From an uncultured Planctomycetaceae bacterium (GTDB lineage Bacteria > Planctomycetota > Planctomycetia > Planctomycetales > Planctomycetaceae), in contig CAIYBH010000008.1 of the NCBI GenBank assembly GCA_903924405.1, forward strand, positions 1 to 33,620: a stretch of 33,620 bases of DNA, written 5' to 3'. Both the position numbers and the translations under genes were made by a program. Every line of letters begins with the position of its first letter. The first letter of the stretch is position 1. Of this stretch, positions 32,101-33,620 are shown one piece after another. The notes under the pieces were generated by a model. It was not told the DNA's origin. It searched no databases and saw only the letters and a program-made list of their open reading frames with translations.

Positions 32101-33232
32101 TTTTCACCAGTTTTGCAGCGGCGGTGTTCAGATTCATCGCCCAGCTCAACTGGGCGGCCGTCGTTCCCCCATCGGTGTTCAAGGTGACAGTGATCACGCG
32201 GCCTGCGACCGCAATACCCGGCATGCCGGCACCACCAAGTGCCGCTTTGCGGAATGCAAGCGTAATCGGATTGCCGTCAATGGAAACCACGGGCTCGATG
32301 GAAACTGTGGCCTGAGCCGCTCCGGTGGTTCCGAAGCTGCTGGAAAATGTCTCTGGAAACGCTTTGGAAACCGGGGGCAGCGGAATGGCCTCGTCCGTAC
32401 CAATTCTCAGGCGATAAGTCCCCGGGCCGGACAGCTGATCAATGTCGTTTGCAAACGTCAGCGTGGAGGTGTTCCTGGTGGCGTCATAGACCACTGACGT
32501 GGGCGGGTGCAGCTGATCGTCTGAGTTCTCAGTTGAACCTTTTGTGAACAGCAGTCGGTAGAAATTCGGGTTCTGAGCCGTCGCGGTGTCCAGCGTGTCT
32601 TCGTTGAAGTAAACCACGATCTGGTCACGCGACTGACGCAACGTCCCGTCAGCCTGACGCTGAATCGGCTGCGGAACAATCGTCCGAATCTGAGCCCCGA
32701 GGTTCAGGCGGAAGTAGAAGTATCCATCGGGATCCGTGGTGCCGCTGCGGAATACTTCCCGCGCGGTGTTCTGCAACGGGTTTGTGCCGCTGCCCTTGAT
32801 GGTGATCCGGTAATAGTCGTCCGGCAGATTTTCTGCAAAACGCAGCACCACGTCTTCCGAGGTCGCTCCCAGCCCGACGTATCCCAGCGTTACCGGAACC
32901 TCATTGCCATCTGTGAAGGACCCATCCCGCCCGGAACGAGTCACCACAATCGGCGAGTTGTTGAACAGACGGTTGTTGGTGGAGTCGATCTGCTGTCCGG
33001 GGTTGAACTGCAGAGTCAACTCTTTCGGAGATACGTTGCGGGTTTCGCCGTTCTCGAGGAACGCCCCGATGTTTGGCCGCACCGCCACCAGCGTGGGGGC
33101 CGCCAACAGAGCACGGGTCTCAAGCGTTTCTTCCAGCTTTACCTGGGTCCTGACGTTGTTTCGTCGTTTCAGCGGTGTCCGGGTCTGGCTCAATCGATTG
33201 CGAACGGCAGTCAACCAGGCAGAAATCAGCAT
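17168..33232 (-). CDS. Giant (5354-residue) exported multidomain protein with embedded metzincin motif
   Basis: One uninterrupted frame from ATG 33232 (AGGG upstream). Visible order: residues 1-44, basic/amphipathic leader ending in LETRALLA, a LEPR-XLL-type motif of exported planctomycete proteins; ~47-300, two Ig-like (Big_5/SbsA-type) domains; ~455-600, a zinc-peptidase-like domain with HEIGHLLGMGH at 574-584 and a candidate Met-turn near Met594; PPC-like modules at ~629-735, 1621-1750, 1840-1973 and 2775-2888; beta-helix-like stretches ~870-1500 and ~3410-3560; propeller-like region ~2010-2375; jelly-roll-like region ~2390-2560; cadherin-like/Ig domains with NDAP linkers ~3787-4180; GEVED domain ~4285-4450 (DSERNG, DEDGVAF, GEVEDYVVQV); about eight ~95-residue Fn3-like repeats ~4451-5225; C-terminal hydrophobic stretch 5329-5342 followed by five Arg, resembling a sorting or anchor signal. 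Role inferred: surface stalk, adhesin or matrix protein with possible proteolytic activity. Domain borders are estimates by eye. Confidence 0.93.
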   Translation of the reverse strand: MLISAWLTAVRNRLSQTRTPLKRRNNVRTQVKLEETLETRALLAAPTLVAVRPNIGAFLENGETRNVSPKELTLQFNPGQQIDSTNNRLFNNSPIVVTRSGRDGSFTDGNEVPVTLGYVGLGATSEDVVLRFAENLPDDYYRITIKGSGTNPLQNTAREVFRSGTTDPDGYFYFRLNLGAQIRTIVPQPIQRQADGTLRQSRDQIVVYFNEDTLDTATAQNPNFYRLLFTKGSTENSDDQLHPPTSVVYDATRNTSTLTFANDIDQLSGPGTYRLRIGTDEAIPLPPVSKAFPETFSSSFGTTGAAQATVSIEPVVSIDGNPITLAFRKAALGGAGMPGIAVAGRVITVTLNTDGGTTAAQLSWAMNLNTAAAKLVKTSITGNPNTNLTLTASDIDFTFSDPGSSFGNSVSLGTLTAQSQIISGQILSRAYPFDFPGNGDEPGHRDIDVPREDHLEQALDQNPQISTFYYNFQRNYGFSAQGTALSNLITENQKQRTREIFELYSRNMGVQFVETANQGFTIVTGDLRAIDPAIITGAGGVIGYSSRPLNLAIMDNAETWDDSYGGSWFSTAMHEIGHLLGMGHAYDQPQMTVMAGFEGPTVQTTTAEPDFPGDVDMIHGQALYRPESRDIDLYRFVLPGAGQLTAETVAERMSDSSLLDTVVRLYRENSDGTRELISQNDDYFSEDSLISLDLTAGTYYLGVSASGNDAYDPTINDNGMNGTTQGKYDLRLTFRPNAGASILDSAVNQPSQRFDGDHDGREGGVFNFWFRAVGAGNLHVVDKAAKAGGNITNLYTTIQAAFAAAQAGDVVRIVGNGGTDGLVSTKGDNVPFQIGLDDSGFELADGGSMDIPKDVMVMIDAGAILKFQDSLIGAGSSSLTVDRGGASLQVLGTPFQDVTMTSWRDETIGGDTTPIPTTPKAGNWGGIVFRRDVDNDEGRINYERSGIFMDYVAYSSMSYGGGKLEVDSVDQIVSPITLMEARPGIYNNLITLSEDSAISADPDSFEETTFSAPAFQNVAFTPDYSRVGPDIFGNRLVNNSNNGLFIRIQTAPGAPTKQMTVTGRFDDRDIVHIISENLTVQGTPGGPFLEVNAPPVILVTLTPSATGGTLAAGTYNYRLVYVDAAGNQSPASLVTRSTTLATSGGSITLGNLPPAVAPYTSRRLYRSEDSGGGNYTLIATLNSSSTSYVDNGTTLTGILDTTLIGRNRARLDASLVIDQDLIIKLEGARIEVGIGAQLIAEAVSGREIIVTSRLDDRYGVGGTFDTNNDDRLGVNEISPNRTSGNGLWGGIYLAPGATGSIDYALVTFGGNVIPTDGNFAGFNVVEAHQADLRISNSVFEENRDGTGGTAPASRYGRTANASGTIFARGAQPVLINNIFRDNSGPVLSINANSMTTAFQGDYGRSTGLNQAFAGYSSNQGPLIVRNLLGRNAVNGIVVRGETLTTQTVWDDTDIAHVLLNEVVIPNFHTFGGLRLNSSPDASLVVKLSGATAGFTAGGKPLDIDDRIGGILQVVGQPYFPVILTALADDSVGAGFGLDGLPMKDTNANGASTGTPGTWRSVRISQYAHDRNVEVYNERETVSETAPGTNATARMAEFLGELGRQNFIVLNQDGTTTTQNSGDENLRLGFEVHGTINAPGDVDVYSFSGTAGSEVWIDVDRTTHSLDTVVELITSTGTILALSDSTLDETSNPSLLYKSSSLVQAATLNKSQYISDDLYGTNQKDAGFRVVLPGTVGTTGTYQVRVRSSNIDSLNPSANRADLTNASKVFNGLTSGSYQLQIRLQETDELPGTTVRYADIRFATNGIEVFGQPVHSPLSGEYAESTFPNDTALASGNQDVGNLLNTDRATVAIAGRISAPTDVDFYRFSVTYDDIQQIPGHTNPDRFASVTFDVDYADGMSRANLQVHVFNARTNELILTARDSNISEDQSGPLEGADMDNLSRGSVGQLDPFIGPFELPEGDYYLVVAPHSMVPSVLNQTMVANPVSTEVRLEPVPAVRRIFDEHFGAGGNSVAPVYEFADGEQGQNSINYHIGDVPLFVSDGRNVYIINSYTGTLVNIVGDTGVPHNEIMMRQDGELYGWRATGGTDASDSTYFQINTGTAARTDIGGEGIATFEDTDTDPGEITVGNSNAGMVVTAFTYAIPDVEGGLLVATRGDGLYRPNLIYQFNVRTGAAVSDTVRSGNGRVNDQDIPGFGNLSGTDIVELGAFPTSVTGIVRGVAFSGASLYGVTSTGLLVELNLITGLVTNRTTIRTPDGAIANLTGLTLGPDEVEGGAYATTLFASDDQGNIYALATGPNILDPAANFGDEVPFFVDGQSVLETGLPAAALTFGTLEQNLWALTGNRSTQAGHGILDAQDGTRLESPGGASLYFGNQAGGILAGNKNDFGSLGTVNNYNFPGGAHGTYLSNPFSLEGYSAGDKPTLYFNYLLQTDSLDYQPGVRSMSDAMRVYVGDGTNWVLAATNDSYRGPLTGDDEQDLGPAGVTTFPTAQLSPDVVELYDESATPTWRQARVDLSNFAGRSDLRLRFEFDTSGSVNVGDITTVGEEMYAREGHKLRDGQSYILEGVNQFELDMGYTLVAPSFNQIAEGETFTIGASGSTMRLEFDKAGNGVTAGNIAVNINSSMSANEIARAMENAIDAEVLRLTAGPLTELFTHRNGNRINLILQPQGQPITTAGMTLLQSAGAGLLVEGAPGVTPGTTAVTIHAGMSRNEVAEVMATALAGHLLPAGVYKEAELNNVADPLFAQNLELLSWTNAANNTIQQSTATPLPHISIIATSSAFTGTDFYRFVVPGGALNRRVLVDLDGTNPSFNSLLRIVDGLGNTVIENLTGSQLDIGSNFVTSYIDTTLAPGEYYIQVGVPPFAGGAAPAERYTLHLSVAGHAVNARGAATPLVVDRFNIKSSGDLVRIINHYVTNPGPMGHTTSLPGDSFGGYYDTATNAQRGTNNAFEGMYIDDIIIGAAERGEMVTGAPGVAAFIANPEIANRNNLNPYQDILEGAYDVEIRRAADYASYREGSPLPNPPFRTMDTNAREVDQLSIRVTSANALRDGQTFVISDGVNSVTFEYEDERMMNGVLPGSQPIYFNPARNAVIDPRFETVSHLTGDSAVDIAARIRDAINSTQVQGLLKIRASLADGAAESGIDSTSTLVNLYGNAQVTLVDGLQSPGSDQMPLGIYGTMQPVGNTAGSNALFTFRNTTPFIDPRTGYPEQIHQIRIQLPAGQTFDPISVLGGNGDGPSINAASDFDTPTFTTLDASNPRVPRFAFGGNFDVLVIDFSQIVTPSQTGPGFEKNDQLIFGIDIDFFAEPIWDLAANVEVTFSTNRKVVSQFVPGRDTTAEGVLRPIEDPTTVVFNSGYGDQNQFRDQGQMLIRSNFVSDSLNWGIVSDAGARSGSPNPNGAGVLPHAGPVRNLREPNVNGWVPGLVISNNVVVQGGLGGILFSGDVPQGATDSVGPVPVGRIINNTIVGNATNRVGVGIQVEQNASPTLLNNIVADLVTGISVDASSQALGTVLGGTLYRNNGTNAITGGLGTGSFPIVLTGTDPLFVDQTRRNFYPAPLSKAIDSSIDTLTDRTPFITVRQPLGLGVSPIKTPLNDAYGQLRGDDPDVTTPAAQGANVFKDRGAIDRVDFFRPTAMFTTPLDQSPDDLNTGLDAVWLNLAGTVRELIITLSDIGIGVDDGRVLLNGSQFKLYMDDGVKQASDLPNLPDGTVVTEGLLQPGTDYVFVYNSVTNEVIFRSTTSFPFERKYRIVVDNNDTTADPVDGIRDLAGNYLAPNRTDGTTQFTLLLTDGVNDPPMNTVPVNQTTPEDTALIFSTGSGNAVSVADPDVWLGTNVLRVTLSAVNGSVSLGQTTGLTFSVGDGTNDATMTFEGLVDAINRALEGMSFLPTADYFGPASVTITTNDLGGFTGPPTPPAAPQQDMDVIDINVTPVNDAPTFTLPQTSVAATEDEGARTIPGFMTNAVAGPPNELESITARFSWTVTGAWSGSPAAFFSAAPAISLDPLNPATYGQLTFTTAKDVNGTAIVDVWLNDGSLNSVRQTFTIVVAAVNDAPIYTLSGGVSVVGGEVRLTSNEDAVMQSTNVFATYAPGPATALDEVGQTLSWSIQNLATVSGNLAFVAPTPQVTSTGLFRYLSAPDTAGISTLQIVLSDNGGITPGVDTSLPQDVRITVIQINDAPVAVTGSYIIDDGDDLTLDASASYDVDTPFGQTLSFAWDLDNNGTWETDLTDALPGGTAAVFSVSWEYLKGLGITAPRTSDIHLRVTDSSGAANNTGTVTTTLQTLIVDYGDADSTFGTLKVDAGAAHTISNSLRLGTLVDSERNGQPGTAALGDDLDNQSDEDGVAFPIRLESGSIALPGYVDVTVTRSGRLDVWFDLNGDGQFGADERLSDLAGTVVNAGLNRFQFMVPADTTFGGKTMRFRISSDGGLAPTGRAADGEVEDYVVQVLPLSQPVTPSILLPIDITPSNGIRPQTSDTTPVVQWTVHPENFYYSIVVQSNSTGQTVYSNSSTTFSVTDITPALALGTYTVTVTPFNKAGTAGVAATSEFDVVAINVQSPIGDIQEGRPTIRWTEVLESKSYRVNIRSLTTGAVVVLTEFDTAGLAVPNEYKVATTLPLGRYEVTVQAKDQANQWGDLSAPTRFQVRTAPTVVNPGTVIVPRPTLSWTGVTGASTYEVELFNLTDNVVVRTVSGITGTSWTPTADLTLALYRFSVRAFNSSGDSSTWSIPAVFGYSPSITVTSPANGSRLPDSTPTFVWNAVPAADSYELVVNQNYGSGAEVFRAGNIRTNSFTRTTELPIGRYRYTVRAINEAAAGSTTGDFGALSVPWTVTITERPVVVNPVATTFLARPEFTWTVPVGAGADPVSDIWINKVEGPNSTTYLRANRISGTAWTATSNLVLGTYQVWTRTYSAVDAAVVSDWSLTKTFRVTTPPTLIGPTGRIDDATPTLTWEGVQGAQSYRVYVSSMSTGGTVLYDVSGLGSLNFTVPKDLPIGRYRFWAQARSAFGDFSNWSVQKDFQIVTAPTLNGPSSSTFDTTPTFSWNNMSALLNGSIPAGATSYDFRMDQVLTTSVVENYIFRNTTDTTFTVDDARPLPQGIYRAYVRARSADTQGDYTKFIEFFVGGRPKVNAIPTSANKRPTISWGTVDGASSYEVYIINVADPSKVLLRQSGINATSFTPSSDLVKGDLRVWVRAFNSGTGAAGLWSVPVDFTITANENAVPTEDAGTWRLTAVASVLEESASDITVGMLRSEIAGTGTQAIQDAATDMATSGTQAPATPVVVMDEADAQQSDEVLSAWDQQTWWEDKAEPVVAPAAQAIVEKTESRSASAGVLGALFGLVSLRRRRRDEDGAAG
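17560..19880 (-). repeat. About eight Fn3-like repeats encoded in the giant gene
   Basis: Eight units of about 95 residues share the pattern P-x-(I/L/F)-x-W at their first strand (for example RPTIRWTEV, RPTLSWTGV, TPTFVWNAV, TPTLTWEGV, RPTISWGTV), then a SYEV/SYRV strand, then G-x-YR-x-x-VRA near the end. They are diverged at DNA level, indicating old duplications. They probably form a rigid stalk before the C-terminal anchor. Confidence 0.8.
31480..31513 (-). other. Zinc-binding HExxHxxGxxH site within the giant gene
   Basis: The codons for His574-Glu575-x-x-His578-x-x-Gly581-x-x-His584 give the full metzincin signature, three His zinc ligands and the catalytic Glu. NLAIMDNAETW precedes it and a Met (594) follows at Met-turn distance, as in matrixin-like peptidases of family M10 or M12 type. 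All key residues are intact. Confidence 0.85.
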
Positions 33233-33525
33233 TGCGTCAACCCTGAAAAATTCAAAAAAGAACGGAGCACGGCAGCCGTGTCCCAGGTACTTCAGATTTC
33301 ATTTCCACTCCCCGTGACGGCAGGACACTCACAGGGATTCACGACAGCAGATTGATAGTCGAATTAAGACGCGCACAGCCACTGGATCCAACAGCATGGA
33401 CGGAAACCAGACGTCAAATCACGCCATTTTCAGGAAAATCAACCAAATTCGGTATTTTCGTTGAAAAATGAAAAAGCTGCAATCCCGGGTTGAAAATTCA
33501 ACATTCAAGCCGCTTTTCCACCCTC
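33233..33525. other. Upstream region of the giant gene
   Basis: These 293 bases should hold the promoter of the minus-strand giant gene. I see no convincing -35/-10 pair. Several short A/T runs occur near 33241-33260 and 33440-33480. No gene is supported. Confidence 0.4.
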
Positions 33526-33620
33526 GGCGTTCAGAAAAGGGGTCAGGAACCAATAGTGCGAAGCACCCTTCGGGCCATTTGGCGTTCAGAAAAGGGGTCA
33601 GGAACCAATAGTGCGAAGCA
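33526..33620. repeat. 55-base tandem repeat, cut by the window edge
   Basis: An identical 40-base block, beginning GGCGTTCAGAAAAGGGGTCA and ending GTGCGAAGCA, occurs at 33526-33565 and 33581-33620, separated by 15 bases (period 55). CGAAG (33559-33563) pairs with CTTCG (33568-33572) as a small hairpin between the copies. The second copy ends exactly at the window edge, so the array probably continues. The AAAAGGGGTCAGGAACC core is REP-like. Confidence 0.9.

Noticed and set aside
17168..33232. Possibility that the 16 kb frame is an artefact of fused genes
   Set aside because: No stop, no frame change and no loss of domain character is seen along the frame; a single leader, a single C-terminal anchor-like tail and one downstream terminator fit one gene.

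Overview
The window most likely comes from a planctomycete (Planctomycetaceae-like) chromosome. Three things point there. First, a single 16 kb gene encodes a giant exported protein whose N-terminus carries a planctomycete-type LEPR-XLL motif (here LETRALLA). Second, there is a formaldehyde-activating enzyme (Fae) of the tetrahydromethanopterin-linked C1 pathway, which planctomycetes share with methylotrophs and methanogens. Third, a HEAT/TPR lipoprotein-like or secreted protein and REP-like intergenic repeats fit the same group. Species cannot be named from the sequence alone. I see no tRNA, rRNA, CRISPR array, integrase or insertion sequence.

Left part (1-6.6 kb): an RND/MMPL-type membrane transporter runs off the left edge on the minus strand. 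Divergent from it is a plus-strand pair, an HD-domain phosphohydrolase (COG1078/dNTPase-like) followed after 19 bases by a GT-C type membrane glycosyltransferase. An ~820-base gene-free stretch then leads to a LexA-family repressor. It keeps an intact winged helix-turn-helix, but its autoproteolysis site looks dead: the catalytic Ser is Asn, the Lys is absent and the Ala-Gly cleavage site is altered.

Middle part (6.56-17 kb): an ATP-grasp ligase (minus) and fae (plus) are divergent around a 294-base spacer and are probably both part of pterin-linked C1 metabolism. fae ends in a textbook intrinsic terminator, followed by an intergenic region with REP-like repeats. Then come an unrecognised membrane protein, a large secreted HEAT/TPR protein, an orphan LolD/DevA-type ABC ATPase, metF and purU. 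With Fae, MetF and PurU, three enzymes handling formaldehyde, methylene-THF and formyl-THF lie within about 9 kb, so C1 metabolism is a theme of this section, though not one operon.

Right part (17-33.6 kb): one minus-strand gene of 5354 codons fills nearly half the window. It encodes a mosaic extracellular protein: N-terminal LEPR-XLL-like export/anchor segment, Ig-like domains, an embedded metzincin-type zinc-protease motif (HExxHxxGxxH), several pre-peptidase C-terminal (PPC)-like modules, beta-helix and propeller-like stretches, cadherin-like domains, a GEVED domain, about eight Fn3-like repeats and a C-terminal hydrophobic segment with a five-arginine stop. A strong terminator follows it. 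At the right edge, upstream of this gene, a 55-base tandem repeat begins and runs out of the window.
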